A stretch of 64,000 nt of DNA, taken from contig CAYJLG010000009.1 of assembly GCA_964371035.1 (NCBI GenBank), forward strand, positions 18,357 through 82,356. Direction: 5' to 3'. The notes under the pieces are model-generated. The model searched no databases and was not told where the DNA came from. It saw nothing but the letters and a program-made list of their open reading frames with translations. The position numbers were made by a program, and so were the translations under genes. The stretch is from UBA1535 sp964371035 (GTDB lineage Bacteria > Bacillota > Clostridia > Tissierellales > Sedimentibacteraceae). The stretch's first letter is position 1. The number at the start of each line of letters is the position of its first letter. This document shows, piece after piece, positions 8,783 through 18,034 of this stretch.

Positions 8783-9400
8783 TCATTCTTTTGTGAGGTT
8801 TTTAACTCTTTTTAATCTGAAAAAGTCATCTCTTTCTTTTTCTTCAAGTACACCTTGTATATGTTTGACTTGTTCAGTGTACTTAGGAATCTGTATGTGT
8901 TGCAAAGCGTTTGTTCTTTTTTGAGTCTTTTGAATTTCTTTTGCTAACTTAAAAATTGAGTTTTCAATTTCAGCAAGTTCATAAATTTTATATTTAGCTT
9001 TATTAAAGTTGAGTCTAGCTTCGTCTATAGCAGAATTTGTATGATAAAATCCATATGTCGGATTGATTTTTGTTTCTTCAAACTTCACGCTAGGTATATC
9101 TACACCCATAACACTTTTCAATAGCAACTCAAACGACTCATCGTCAGGTACGCTATAGCTTATGTCTTCTACAGTTTTCACACCTAGTGTGATATTGGCA
9201 ACTTGTAAAGATTCGTAGGCTTTAGAGATCGAGTCATAGATTTCTTCGTGTACATCTTTGGATTTGTTGACGAAATTCATCATTTCTCTAATCAAAACAT
9301 TACGTTTTTTATCAAGTAGCTCAAATCCCTTCTTAGCTAACTGCAAAGAAGATTTTGCTTTTATGAGGCTTGCTTTTGTAGGTGGAATCATTACTGCCAT
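8783..9400 (-). CDS. ntpD: V/A-type ATPase subunit D
   Basis: A 205-residue central-stalk (rotor shaft) subunit of the V/A-type ATPase. It starts with the family's PPTKASLIKAKSSLQLAKKGFELLDKKR-like helix and ends in another long helix (TNALQHIQIPKY and EEKERDDFFRLKRVK), the two-helix coiled coil that turns inside the A3B3 head. Length is typical (about 200-215). AGGTG lies 6 nt before the ATG. It is the last gene of the operon, 4 nt after the B gene stop. Confidence 0.95.
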   Translation of the reverse strand: MAVMIPPTKASLIKAKSSLQLAKKGFELLDKKRNVLIREMMNFVNKSKDVHEEIYDSISKAYESLQVANITLGVKTVEDISYSVPDDESFELLLKSVMGVDIPSVKFEETKINPTYGFYHTNSAIDEARLNFNKAKYKIYELAEIENSIFKLAKEIQKTQKRTNALQHIQIPKYTEQVKHIQGVLEEKERDDFFRLKRVKNLTKE

Positions 9401-9404
9401 TTAA

Positions 9405-10781
9405 TCACCTGTTTCTATAGTATTTTTCAACAAGTTCAGGTCTTATACGATCTAGTTCTTCTATTGGTAGCATAGATAGTATTTCCCAGCCAATATCTAA
9501 AGTGTTTTCTATTGATCTGTTTTCGTTGTCGCCTTGCGTAACAAATAAATCTTCGAATTTTCTGCCGAATTCCAAATAAATCTTGTCGATTTCATTTAAG
9601 TCATCTTCACCAATAATCTGTGCCAAACTTTTTACTTCGCCTACTTTAGAGTAAGCAGCGAAAATTTGGCTAGATAAATCTGCATGATCTTCTCTAGTGT
9701 AGTTTGCTCCTATACCGTCTTTCATAAGTCGCGATAATGAAGGCAAAATGTCTATCGGTGGATATATGCCTTTTTGGTTGAATTCTCTACTCAAAACTAT
9801 CTGCCCTTCTGTAATAAATCCAGTCAAATCGGGAATAGGGTGGGTTATGTCGTCGTTTGGCATAGTCAAAATAGGTATTAACGTTACAGAACCTTGTTTT
9901 GATTTAAGCATGCCCGCACGTTCGTATATAGTAGATAAGTCACTATACAGGTATCCTGGATACCCTTTTCTTGAAGGTACTTCTTCTTTTGCAGAAGAAA
10001 TCTCTCTTAATGCTTCTGCGTAAGCAGTCAAATCAGTAAGTACAACTAAGACATGCATATCACATTCAAATGCTAAATATTCAGCAGCTGTCAGTGCACA
10101 TTTAGGAGTAGATATCCTTTCTACTATCGATGAATCGGCAGTATTGATATACATGACAACATGGTCTAATACTCCAGAGTTTTGAAAACTTCTTTTGAAG
10201 TAATCAGCATCATCGTGTCTAACACCCATAGCGCCGAAAACTATTGCGAAATTATCCTTTGTAGCGCCTTCAATTTTTGCTTGATTTACTATTTGTACAG
10301 CTAATTGATTGTGAGATATACCATTGCCAGAAAAAATCGGCAATTTTTGCCCTCTTATAAGTGTCATTAGACAATCGATAGAAGAGATACCTGTTTGAAT
10401 AAAGTTTCTTGGGTATTTTCTTGCTACTGGATTGATCGGTCTGCCGTTGATATTTTCTTTTTTGTCAGAAAAAATCTGAGCCATATCATCTATAGGTTCA
10501 CCTATTCCGTTAAATGTTCTGCCTAATATATCTTTTGAAAGAGGTACGCTTAATGGTTCACCTGTAAAATATACAGATGAATTATCTGTAGAAATACCAG
10601 ATGTGCCTTCAAAAACTTGGATTATCGCTTTTTTTCCTTCAATTTTTATTATTTTGCCTTTTCTTTTGTCGTTTTCGCCGACTTTTATCAGCGCAACATC
10701 ACCATATGAGACATCCGTCACGTTATCTACGACTATTAAAGGACCTTCTATTCGATCTAATTTCAAATATTCTTTTTTCAT
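9405..10781 (-). CDS. ntpB: V/A-type ATPase subunit B (non-catalytic)
   Basis: A 458-residue non-catalytic head subunit. Recognisable blocks are RKYPRNFIQTGISSIDCL, IVFGAMGVRHDDADYFKRSF, LTDLTAYAEALREISSAKEEVPSRKGYPGY and PIPDLTGFITEGQI. It has no Walker A lysine loop, as expected for B subunits. I place the start at the ATG at 10781; a GTG two codons upstream is open but overlaps the ribosome binding region. It is followed by D with 4 nt between them and preceded by A with 14 nt. Confidence 0.96.
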   Translation of the reverse strand: MKKEYLKLDRIEGPLIVVDNVTDVSYGDVALIKVGENDKRKGKIIKIEGKKAIIQVFEGTSGISTDNSSVYFTGEPLSVPLSKDILGRTFNGIGEPIDDMAQIFSDKKENINGRPINPVARKYPRNFIQTGISSIDCLMTLIRGQKLPIFSGNGISHNQLAVQIVNQAKIEGATKDNFAIVFGAMGVRHDDADYFKRSFQNSGVLDHVVMYINTADSSIVERISTPKCALTAAEYLAFECDMHVLVVLTDLTAYAEALREISSAKEEVPSRKGYPGYLYSDLSTIYERAGMLKSKQGSVTLIPILTMPNDDITHPIPDLTGFITEGQIVLSREFNQKGIYPPIDILPSLSRLMKDGIGANYTREDHADLSSQIFAAYSKVGEVKSLAQIIGEDDLNEIDKIYLEFGRKFEDLFVTQGDNENRSIENTLDIGWEILSMLPIEELDRIRPELVEKYYRNR

Positions 10782-10795
10782 GATCACACATCTTT

Positions 10796-12583
10796 CTACT
10801 GATATTTTTGTCTTAAAGTGTCAAATGAATTATTTATTTGATTGCTTAATTCATCAAACATTTCAAGTTTATCGTTTGGTATGTCGTATTTCATTTTCAA
10901 AACATCTTGTATAACTGATTGTTGTCTAATAGTTGAAATTGGTATGTTTAGTTTTACACATTTTAGCGCTTCTTCGTACAAAGTATCTATAATTTTGAGC
11001 ATCAAATATTGTTTGCTCAAAGTCACGTAACTATCTTCTTTATGCATAGCATTTTGTTGTAAGAATCCTTTTTTAATTATCCTAGCTATTTCAAGTATTA
11101 GCGCCTGGTCATTTGGAAGTACATCTTCTCCAACTAACTGAACGATTTCATTCAATTTTTCTTCTTCTTGTAGAAGTTTAATCATCTTTGCTCTTAAATC
11201 AGGCATATCATTAGACACGTTTTCGCTGTACCAATCTTTTAGCATCAGAGCATATCCACTATAGCTTGTCAAATAGTTGATAGCAGGATAATGTCTTGCA
11301 TATGCAAGTTTTTTATCTAGAGCTAAAAATGCAGTAACAAATCGCTTAGTATTTTCTGTAACAGGCTCCGAAAAATCTCCACCAGGAGGCGATACAGCGC
11401 CTATGATTGTAACGCTGGCTTCATTGCCACCTAATGTTTCGACGCAACCTGCACGTTCGTAAAACTCAGCTAGCCTTGATGGCAAGTATGCAGGGAAACC
11501 TTCTTCAGCAGGCATTTCTTCTAGTCGTCCAGAAATTTCTCTAAGTGCCTCTGCCCATCTGGATGTAGAATCTGCCATTATAGCTACGTCATAGCCCATG
11601 TCTCTATAGTATTCCGCTAGCGTAATACCTGTATAGATGCTTGCTTCACGAGCTGCAACAGGCATGTTTGAGGTATTTGCAATCAACACTGTTCGCTCCA
11701 TTAAAGAGTGACCAGTCTTTGGATCTTTAAGTGCAGGAAATTCTTCTAAAACGTCAGTCATTTCATTTCCACGTTCGCCACAACCTATATATATGATAAT
11801 ATCTGCATCGCTCCATTTTGCAAATTGATGTTGAGTAACTGTTTTACCTGTACCAAATCCGCCTGGCAAACCTACAGTTCCACCTTTAGCGACAGGGTAA
11901 AAAGTGTCGATTACTCTTTGTCCTGTGATTAGAGGTTTATATATTGATTTTCTTCTTTTTATTGGACGTGCTTTTCTGACAGGCCATTTTGTACAAAGTG
12001 TCAGTTCTGTTTTGTTGCCTATTTCATCTTCAATTACAACTATTGTATCGTTTAGAGAGTATTCACCGTTTGGCTTTATTTCAATGACTTTACCTTTTTT
12101 ACCATAAGGAACTGTCAATCTATGCATAACGATTTTAGTTTCTGGAATTTCAGCATACGTGTCGCCTTGTGATATCATGTCACCGATTTTTACTGTAATA
12201 GTAGTGTTCCAACGTTTGTTTTCGTCTATTGAGATAAGGCCTATTCCTTCAGGTATGAAATCGCTAGATAATTCATTTATGCGGAGCAGGGGTCTTTGTA
12301 TTCCGTCAAAAATATTGCCTATAATTCCTGGGCCAAGTGTAACAGATAGTGGAGTTTCAGTCGATATGATTTTTTCTTCACATCTAAGGCCTTCAGTCTC
12401 TTCGTACACCTGGATTGTAGCTATATCTTTATCAATAGAAACAACTTCTCCAATCAATTTTTTCGAACCTAGAGTCACCATCTCATTTACTTTAAATGAG
12501 CGCATGTTAATTCCGTTAACTACAGGGCCATTTATGCTTTGTATAATACCTTCTTTAAGCTCTTTATTTTCTTTAGTTTGCAT
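10796..12583 (-). CDS. ntpA: V/A-type ATPase subunit A (catalytic)
   Basis: A 595-residue catalytic subunit that hydrolyses or makes ATP. The P-loop PGGFGTGKT lies near residues 239-247, preceded by the A-subunit-specific non-homologous insert. Other family blocks are YIGCGERGNEMTDVLEEFP, MADSTSRWAEALREISGRLEEMPAEEGFPAYL and GAVSPPGGDFSEPV. The start is the ATG at 12583, with AGGTG 7 nt upstream, inside the end of the E gene; the two genes overlap by 11 nt. A GTG at 12592 is open but is part of that ribosome binding site. Confidence 0.97.
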   Translation of the reverse strand: MQTKENKELKEGIIQSINGPVVNGINMRSFKVNEMVTLGSKKLIGEVVSIDKDIATIQVYEETEGLRCEEKIISTETPLSVTLGPGIIGNIFDGIQRPLLRINELSSDFIPEGIGLISIDENKRWNTTITVKIGDMISQGDTYAEIPETKIVMHRLTVPYGKKGKVIEIKPNGEYSLNDTIVVIEDEIGNKTELTLCTKWPVRKARPIKRRKSIYKPLITGQRVIDTFYPVAKGGTVGLPGGFGTGKTVTQHQFAKWSDADIIIYIGCGERGNEMTDVLEEFPALKDPKTGHSLMERTVLIANTSNMPVAAREASIYTGITLAEYYRDMGYDVAIMADSTSRWAEALREISGRLEEMPAEEGFPAYLPSRLAEFYERAGCVETLGGNEASVTIIGAVSPPGGDFSEPVTENTKRFVTAFLALDKKLAYARHYPAINYLTSYSGYALMLKDWYSENVSNDMPDLRAKMIKLLQEEEKLNEIVQLVGEDVLPNDQALILEIARIIKKGFLQQNAMHKEDSYVTLSKQYLMLKIIDTLYEEALKCVKLNIPISTIRQQSVIQDVLKMKYDIPNDKLEMFDELSNQINNSFDTLRQKYQ

Positions 12584-13214
12584 TATTTTCACCTGCCTTA
12601 ATGCTTTCCCACATCATTTGCATGATATATGGTTCGTTGTCTTCTAACAAAGAGTTAATAGACATGTCAAATCTAATTTGCGCATTTGTAAGTTCAACTA
12701 AAAACCCACCAATCAAATTTTTATTTGAACGATTTAGAGCAAAATCTTGAGTTGAATATCCCCAACTTTGAATTGCTTCAGAAAAGATGTTTTCGTATAG
12801 ATTGCTGTCTTTTTCTGTCAGGTAAATAGTCAATGTCTCGCCATCAATTTTCTTTAAATCTAGTTTTTTCAAAAGATCGCTTAGAAAATCTTTGTAGTCA
12901 GCACTTTGCACAAATTCATTTGTTTTTTCATAAAGTTTTTTCATCAATCTGTCAAAGCAAAGTTTTTTTGTTTCTTCTATTTTTCGTCTCTCGTTTAATC
13001 TAATATCACTTTGCTGTTTTAAATTTTCAATTTCTATTTTCTGTCGTTTGGCTGCGTATAGTCTATTTATTTCATTATCGATTGCTAGTTTGTCCGCTTC
13101 AAATTTTTCGTTAAGTTCTCGTTCTTTTATCGCTAAATCTTCTTTTAATTTTAAGTTCATGAGTCGATTTATCAATTTAGAAAACAAAAGTAGTTTTTGT
13201 TCTATAGTTACCAC
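12573..13214 (-). CDS. ntpE: V/A-type ATPase subunit E (peripheral stalk)
   Basis: A 213-residue protein with a long charged N-terminal helix (about 5-110, rich in K, E, R and L) and a globular C-terminal part containing NLIGGFLVELTNAQIRFDMSINSLLED, the family's conserved block ending in a short helix. This is the E subunit of the peripheral stator stalk, which pairs with the G/H subunit encoded at the start of the operon. It begins 11 nt after the F gene stop and overlaps the A gene start by 11 nt, suggesting translational coupling. Confidence 0.9.
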   Translation of the reverse strand: MVTIEQKLLLFSKLINRLMNLKLKEDLAIKERELNEKFEADKLAIDNEINRLYAAKRQKIEIENLKQQSDIRLNERRKIEETKKLCFDRLMKKLYEKTNEFVQSADYKDFLSDLLKKLDLKKIDGETLTIYLTEKDSNLYENIFSEAIQSWGYSTQDFALNRSNKNLIGGFLVELTNAQIRFDMSINSLLEDNEPYIMQMMWESIKAGENNAN

Positions 13215-13224
13215 GTTTTCACCT

Positions 13225-13539
13225 CTATTCGTTTAGCTTGATTCCCACGGATTCTCTTATGTAACCTGAAATTGCTTCATATCCACGATTTGAACCGTGT
13301 CTATCAGGTATTTCTATTATCAACGGTTTGTTAGATTTAAGTTTCAACTCCAACACTTCTTCTTTTGCCATATCTACAACTTTTTCTGTCAACATTAGTA
13401 TGCCTATGTCATCTGAAGCTATATGTTTGTTGATAGCTGCAAGAGCTTCTTCCCTGTTAAAAACCATTTCGCCGTGTATACCTGCCAGTCGCATGCCAAC
13501 AAAGGTATCTCTATTATCACTTATTAAAAATGATTTCAT
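13225..13539 (-). CDS. ntpG: V/A-type ATPase subunit F
   Basis: A 104-residue central-stalk subunit with a Rossmann-like fold. Seen are FLISDNRDTFVGMRLAGI at the N-terminus, IGILMLTEKV in the middle and PLIIEIPDRHG, the typical F-subunit blocks. The start is the ATG at 13539 with AAAGGA 7 nt upstream; a TTG two codons earlier is less likely. In Enterococcus nomenclature this subunit is NtpG. It lies between K and E in the operon. Confidence 0.93.
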   Translation of the reverse strand: MKSFLISDNRDTFVGMRLAGIHGEMVFNREEALAAINKHIASDDIGILMLTEKVVDMAKEEVLELKLKSNKPLIIEIPDRHGSNRGYEAISGYIRESVGIKLNE

Positions 13540-13578
13540 AATCAAATCCTTTCTTTGTAAAGTTTTAAATAGTTATGT

Positions 13579-14013
13579 CTAAACAAATAATATTAATATC
13601 GAAATAATCATACCGTAGATTGCTATACCCTCTGCCATACCAACAAATATAAGAGTTTTTCCTAAGAGCGAAGAATCTTCTGTAATTGCGCCTATAGCTG
13701 CTGAACCAACAGAGCCAACGGCCATTCCCGTACCGATTGTTGCAAGTCCTGTACTAAGAGCTGCAGCTAAATATTTAAAACCTTCACCTAAAGAAATACC
13801 TGTAGCTTCAGCTATTACTTCAACTTCAGCAAATGCATTTCCACCCATAATAGTTGAGATAAGCATTGCTGCTGCAACAACCCCAAACATTGATACAGAC
13901 GCTAAAATATGTTTTTTGATATTTCCTTTTCTCTTTTCGTTAAATAATTTTTTTCCGTATAAGATTGTTCCTAAAGAAATTGCAGCTGCTAAGATTAATA
14001 ATAAAATTTGCAT
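13579..14013 (-). CDS. ntpK: V/A-type ATPase subunit K (membrane rotor c-ring)
   Basis: A 144-residue proteolipid with four membrane helices (about 1-20, 39-57, 80-104, 117-144), i.e. a double hairpin. The single ion-binding carboxylate is Glu128 in FVGMAEGIAIYG. Compared with the Na+-binding NtpK of Enterococcus hirae, the helix-2 LPGTQ segment is absent and the residue matching Gln110 is Val (GMAVGSVG), so the known Na+ ligands other than the glutamate are missing. I infer H+ coupling; this contrasts with the Na+-type c subunit at 60108. It is preceded by a gap of about 85 nt from the I gene. Confidence 0.93.
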   Translation of the reverse strand: MQILLLILAAAISLGTILYGKKLFNEKRKGNIKKHILASVSMFGVVAAAMLISTIMGGNAFAEVEVIAEATGISLGEGFKYLAAALSTGLATIGTGMAVGSVGSAAIGAITEDSSLLGKTLIFVGMAEGIAIYGMIISILILFV

Positions 14014-14098
14014 GATAAATACCTTCCTTAATTTTGTATTTTTATAATTTGATTTTATATAAATTCTAATGTGATATCCCTAAAATTAGGGTAATTAT

Positions 14099-16087
14099 TT
14101 ATTCTTCAGACAGTTTTATAGGATTGAATTCAATACCGTTGCCGTCAAAATATTTGCTAAACATTTCATAATATTCTAATCTTAATCCTTGAATGAAAAC
14201 TATCAAGCCTTCAAGTGTAAGTATCAATATGTTGCCCATAAAAAGTATAAAGAGTTTTAATATAGGGCTAGTCACTTGCTCTGCCATTACTAAAAAGGCT
14301 AAAAATAATCCTGCATGATTGAGTGCAAACGCACCAACTCTTATAAATGAAATAGCGTTGCTTAGAGTGCCTAGTACAGTTTCTACGCCTTCAAATATGC
14401 TTTCTGTCAAGTATTCTCCTAATGTACCGTGTATCAGCGGTCGTTTTTTCATCATCAAGTTTGCTAGTGGATGTTTTGCAATCATTACTACCAAACTTAT
14501 CAATAGAGTAGATACCGGAACTGATACGCTCACATTAATGACTGACGTAATGCATAAAGCTGAGAATATCATGCTCATGAAAAATACGTATCCTGCGACA
14601 CCGTTTTTTCCAAATATAGCTTCTTCATAATTTTTTTTTTTATTGTTATTTATTATGCCAATCACAAATGATACTGTCAAAACTACTACACCAAACGTAA
14701 CTCCCATCAGTAGGATAGGCATGATATTATCTGGACTAAGTACAGGACCTGTAAGGCTTGGCAACCATGGTAGTTGCTCATGTTCTAATCCGAACAAACT
14801 TCCATATACAAAGCCAAAACATATTGAACTAAATCCTAATCGCTTTAAAATCTGACCAGGTAATTTCATTTTTTTGCTTAATAAAACTCCTGCTAAAAAG
14901 TAGACTGCACCTTGCCCTATATCTCCAAACATTATTCCAAACATTAGAAAAAAAGTGATTGATAAAAATGTAGTGGGATCTATTTCGTTGTAAGACGGCA
15001 GACCATAAAGTTTAACTATAGCTTCAAAAGGTTTTGAAAACCAGTTGTTTTTTAATTTCGTAGGAGGCATAACGAATTTACTGATTTCTTCAGGTGTCTT
15101 GTGAGTTAAAAGATAATCAGAAGTCACCTCTTTTATAGAATCTTCTATCAGTTTTTCGTCTTTTGCACTTGCCCATGCATTTATAACAAATATGTTGTCA
15201 CTGTAAACTACATTTCTTTCAAGCTCGTAAATCTTTTTTTCAAGCTTAACTGTAGTATAGATCTTATTTAGTGCTTCTACATGGTGTGATTTGTTAGTTT
15301 CTATTTCTTTGTAAAAGCTATTGAGATCTGTCTTTAATTTAAATATTTTTTCTTGAACTTGATATATTATTTCTTCAGCAGTGCCATCATAGTTTGAAAA
15401 TTTTGAAAGTTTATTCCAATTAAGGGATTTAAGGACTTTTTCATTTTCTTCTCTATATTGCTTTGGATAAATCACGATGTACAAATCTTCTACAGAAGAT
15501 TTCAAGTTTCCTATCTTCATAGCAACAGCACTTATTTTTTCATAATTTCTCTTCATCCTTGCTTTGTTTTCTTGAGATAAAGTACCTATCTCATAGTCGA
15601 AAAATCTTAAATCTGTGAGGTTTCTAAAGTTTATAGTTTTATCTTCGATACATTGCAACTTTATCAGAAAGTTTTCTAATTTTTCCAATTCGTCTTTGTT
15701 AGAATTAAATTCTTCAAGTCTTTGATTTAAGTTTTTAAGGATATTTTCTAAATTTTCGTAAGCTTCATTTAGATTATATGAATAATCTGCTACGTGCTTT
15801 ATTTCAGCTTTGAGTTCTATACCTATGTTTTGGCAAAGTTTTTCAACTTTTGCCTCTATGTCTTGACATTTTTGACGGACACTATCATAGTCTACTTTTT
15901 CATAAGAATAATCATAGTCGTTAGGTAGTATAGATTCATACTCATGCAATATAAGGTTGTCTTCGTATGTACTATTCTCTTCAAAATCCATATGCACACA
16001 TTCTGTGAGTACAAGCTGTTTTAATATCTTGTGCATTTCGTTTAGAGAACCGACGATTTTGATGAAAATCATTTTTTCTATTGCCAT
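14099..16087 (-). CDS. ntpI: V/A-type ATPase subunit I (membrane stator, a-like)
   Basis: A 662-residue subunit. The N-terminal cytoplasmic half (about 1-350) is helical and coiled-coil rich; the C-terminal half has seven to eight membrane helices. LFFMFGIMFGDIGQGAVYFL-like sequence around residue 365-390, the FEGVETVLGTLSNAISFIRVGAFALNHAGL block with the conserved half-channel arginine, and QGLRLEYYEMFSKYF at the C-terminus are typical. It forms the ion half-channels against the K ring. AAAGGAG precedes the ATG. Confidence 0.95.
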   Translation of the reverse strand: MAIEKMIFIKIVGSLNEMHKILKQLVLTECVHMDFEENSTYEDNLILHEYESILPNDYDYSYEKVDYDSVRQKCQDIEAKVEKLCQNIGIELKAEIKHVADYSYNLNEAYENLENILKNLNQRLEEFNSNKDELEKLENFLIKLQCIEDKTINFRNLTDLRFFDYEIGTLSQENKARMKRNYEKISAVAMKIGNLKSSVEDLYIVIYPKQYREENEKVLKSLNWNKLSKFSNYDGTAEEIIYQVQEKIFKLKTDLNSFYKEIETNKSHHVEALNKIYTTVKLEKKIYELERNVVYSDNIFVINAWASAKDEKLIEDSIKEVTSDYLLTHKTPEEISKFVMPPTKLKNNWFSKPFEAIVKLYGLPSYNEIDPTTFLSITFFLMFGIMFGDIGQGAVYFLAGVLLSKKMKLPGQILKRLGFSSICFGFVYGSLFGLEHEQLPWLPSLTGPVLSPDNIMPILLMGVTFGVVVLTVSFVIGIINNNKKKNYEEAIFGKNGVAGYVFFMSMIFSALCITSVINVSVSVPVSTLLISLVVMIAKHPLANLMMKKRPLIHGTLGEYLTESIFEGVETVLGTLSNAISFIRVGAFALNHAGLFLAFLVMAEQVTSPILKLFILFMGNILILTLEGLIVFIQGLRLEYYEMFSKYFDGNGIEFNPIKLSEE

Positions 16088-16171
16088 TTGAAACGCTCCT
16101 TTCTTTTGGTGAAGTTTATATTTTGCTTTTTAATTGTTATATTTTTTAAAGTCAACTGAGCACCTCCTGAA

Positions 16172-17203
16172 TTACACAACATGAACTATGTATTTTTTCA
16201 TAGTTTCAAGTGGTAAATTGTACTTGATGCTTTCTGTGACGGCGACAAAATCTTTTATGATGATCTCATTTATCCAAAAGTATGCAAGCGCTCCTTCTAT
16301 GCCTGTTTGTTTACATTTTTTTGTTAAATGTGCATATAGATAAGTGTCTGTTTTTACTCTTATCAATCTTTCATCAGATGAAAAAATATCTGCGTTTAGA
16401 AATTTCGTGGACAATGATTTAAATTCATCAAGGCTTTTTGCATAGCACAATTTTTTCAACCTTGGATAAGAGATTTTATGCCCTGATAAAAGGCAATAAT
16501 TTAATATTTCTTCAGATGAAATCTGATAATATTTTATTGCTCTATAAATCCATTGTACGTTTAAAAAATCAATTTTTATGCCTATTAACTCACCCAGTTT
16601 TTTTTCGTCAGCAACATCTAAAGTTTTGAGTTTTTTAGTCAAATTGCTGTAAAAATACCGCTGTAATTTCATTTCAATATGAAATTCACGTTTTGAGGCA
16701 TCTTCGTTTGTCAGGGTCTTTAGCTTGTTATAGTAAGGCGTATGCCTTAGTTTTTCAGTCAAATCCTGAATACCGGAACTCCGCACAAGCTTGTCATACG
16801 GCAATTTGGAAAATTTAGTCGAATGGATAAAATGCTTAGTTACATCATCTAATTTTTCGTAATTAGAAATTTTTCTAATTATTAGCATTAAATCTTCGAT
16901 TTCAAATTCTATCAACAAGGCGACTAAAAAGGATTTATAAGGACCTGATACATAATGAATGATACTTTCAATATCTTTCACCTTAAAACGCTCCAACACT
17001 GTCTCTAAGTCGTCTCGGTGAATATTAAGTGTATCTAAATCACCAAATATATCTGAAAAACTTTGAGTACCTTTCATAAAAGAATAAATCTGAGCCGTAT
17101 TTTTAAAGTTGATTATTTTTGCCCAATCATCTTTATCTAATATATTGCTCTTCTTACTTTTAATTTTTGTAGTAATTGCACTTTCGGCTACAAATTGATC
17201 CAT
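16172..17203 (-). CDS. ntpC: V/A-type ATPase subunit C (ring-stalk adaptor)
   Basis: A 343-residue, mostly helical protein matching the V-type ATPase subunit C/AC39 family, which sits on the K ring and receives the central stalk. Diagnostic parts are the repeated three-helix organisation, KIDFLNVQWIYRAIKYYQIS and the terminal IIIKDFVAVTESIKYNLP. The start ATG has GGAG 6 nt upstream and lies 1 nt after the stop of the G/H gene. The family is poorly conserved, so the operon position adds weight. Confidence 0.85.
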   Translation of the reverse strand: MDQFVAESAITTKIKSKKSNILDKDDWAKIINFKNTAQIYSFMKGTQSFSDIFGDLDTLNIHRDDLETVLERFKVKDIESIIHYVSGPYKSFLVALLIEFEIEDLMLIIRKISNYEKLDDVTKHFIHSTKFSKLPYDKLVRSSGIQDLTEKLRHTPYYNKLKTLTNEDASKREFHIEMKLQRYFYSNLTKKLKTLDVADEKKLGELIGIKIDFLNVQWIYRAIKYYQISSEEILNYCLLSGHKISYPRLKKLCYAKSLDEFKSLSTKFLNADIFSSDERLIRVKTDTYLYAHLTKKCKQTGIEGALAYFWINEIIIKDFVAVTESIKYNLPLETMKKYIVHVV

Positions 17204-17204
17204 T

Positions 17205-17525
17205 TTAATTCTCCGATTTTAGAATTTTGGCAAATATTTTTTCTACAAGTTCTTTTTCTGATTTTTCGTAATTCTCTTCAAGTTGATTGTGTATGTTTTC
17301 ATTTTCAGAGTTGAGAGGTACATCCTTATCAACAGTGTGAATATCATGTGCAACTTCATTGTACTGAAGCTTTTTCAAAATATCAGCTTTATAGTTTTCG
17401 ATTCTTTCAAGGTAGTTTTTTTCTGTAGCTTGCAACCTAAGTTCGTTTGCTTTTTGTGTCTCGTAAGCTTTGTTGTCTATTTCAATTATCTGTTCGATAA
17501 TATTTATTTTAGCTATTTCTTTCAC
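17205..17525 (-). CDS. ntpF: V/A-type ATPase subunit G/H (peripheral stalk coiled coil)
   Basis: A 106-residue, charged, almost wholly helical protein beginning KEIAKINIIEQIIEIDNKAYE and ending EKELVEKIFAKILKSEN. Length and composition fit the G (NtpF/AhaH) subunit, which pairs with E in the peripheral stalk. The start is GTG at 17525 with AGAGGTG 5 nt upstream. It opens the V-ATPase operon. Identification rests on composition and place as much as on sequence, since this family has few fixed residues. Confidence 0.75.
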   Translation of the reverse strand: MKEIAKINIIEQIIEIDNKAYETQKANELRLQATEKNYLERIENYKADILKKLQYNEVAHDIHTVDKDVPLNSENENIHNQLEENYEKSEKELVEKIFAKILKSEN

Positions 17526-18034
17526 TTCATCACCTCTGTTTTTTTATATAAAATCAACTTGCTACATGTATATATATACTCCTACTAATCAAAGATTGCA
17601 AGATGTTTTTTTGATTTATTTTGTCAAAATAATCACAAATGGATTAAAACATAGTATTTGCAAGGAATAAGAGATGGAAATTAAAATAAATATTTTAAAT
17701 GAGCATAAACAAATAGCAGTAGATATTTTGATGTAGTTTCGATTTGCACACAATCGCTCAAAAATAAAGCGATCGACATGTCAAAATATCAGCGAATGTA
17801 TCGATAATGGGACGCGAAATGTTTGGGTTTAATTACTATAGGAAATTTAACGATATAATTATGTTACTAAAACTGTAGAATGACAACATGTACAAATGTT
17901 TTAAAAAATATTTTTCATTGTGTTGAATTTAGGAATAAATTTTGCTAATATAATAATATTGTTATTATTTATAAAATATAAAATTTGTCTATGAGATATA
18001 AACTTTAAAAGATTTGATTTTGAGGAGGAACAAA
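17526..18034. other. 509-bp divergent intergenic region between V-ATPase operon and ilvD-like gene
   Basis: No convincing gene. It contains a 10-bp perfect inverted repeat (gatattttga at 17722-17731, tcaaaatatc at 17781-17790) around a smaller one (atcgc/gcgat), and a possible promoter for the dehydratase gene at 17923-17951. A 20-codon frame with an AAGGA site starts at 17674 (MEIKINILNEHKQIAVDILM) and ends at the left arm of the inverted repeat; it may be a remnant. Confidence 0.5.
17923..17951 (+). promoter_or_regulatory. Possible sigma-A promoter for the dehydratase/proline racemase operon
   Basis: TTGAAT (17923-17928) and TAATAT (17946-17951) are separated by 17 nt. A perfect TATAAT starts 3 nt further on. 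It lies about 85 nt before the GTG start. Confidence 0.4.

Noticed and set aside
12159..12647. 162-codon plus-strand frame opposite V-ATPase A and E genes
   Set aside because: An antisense shadow; no start signal and no recognisable protein.
17674..17736. 20-codon frame with ribosome binding site in the divergent intergenic region
   Set aside because: Too short to support as a gene without comparison; recorded only within the intergenic note.
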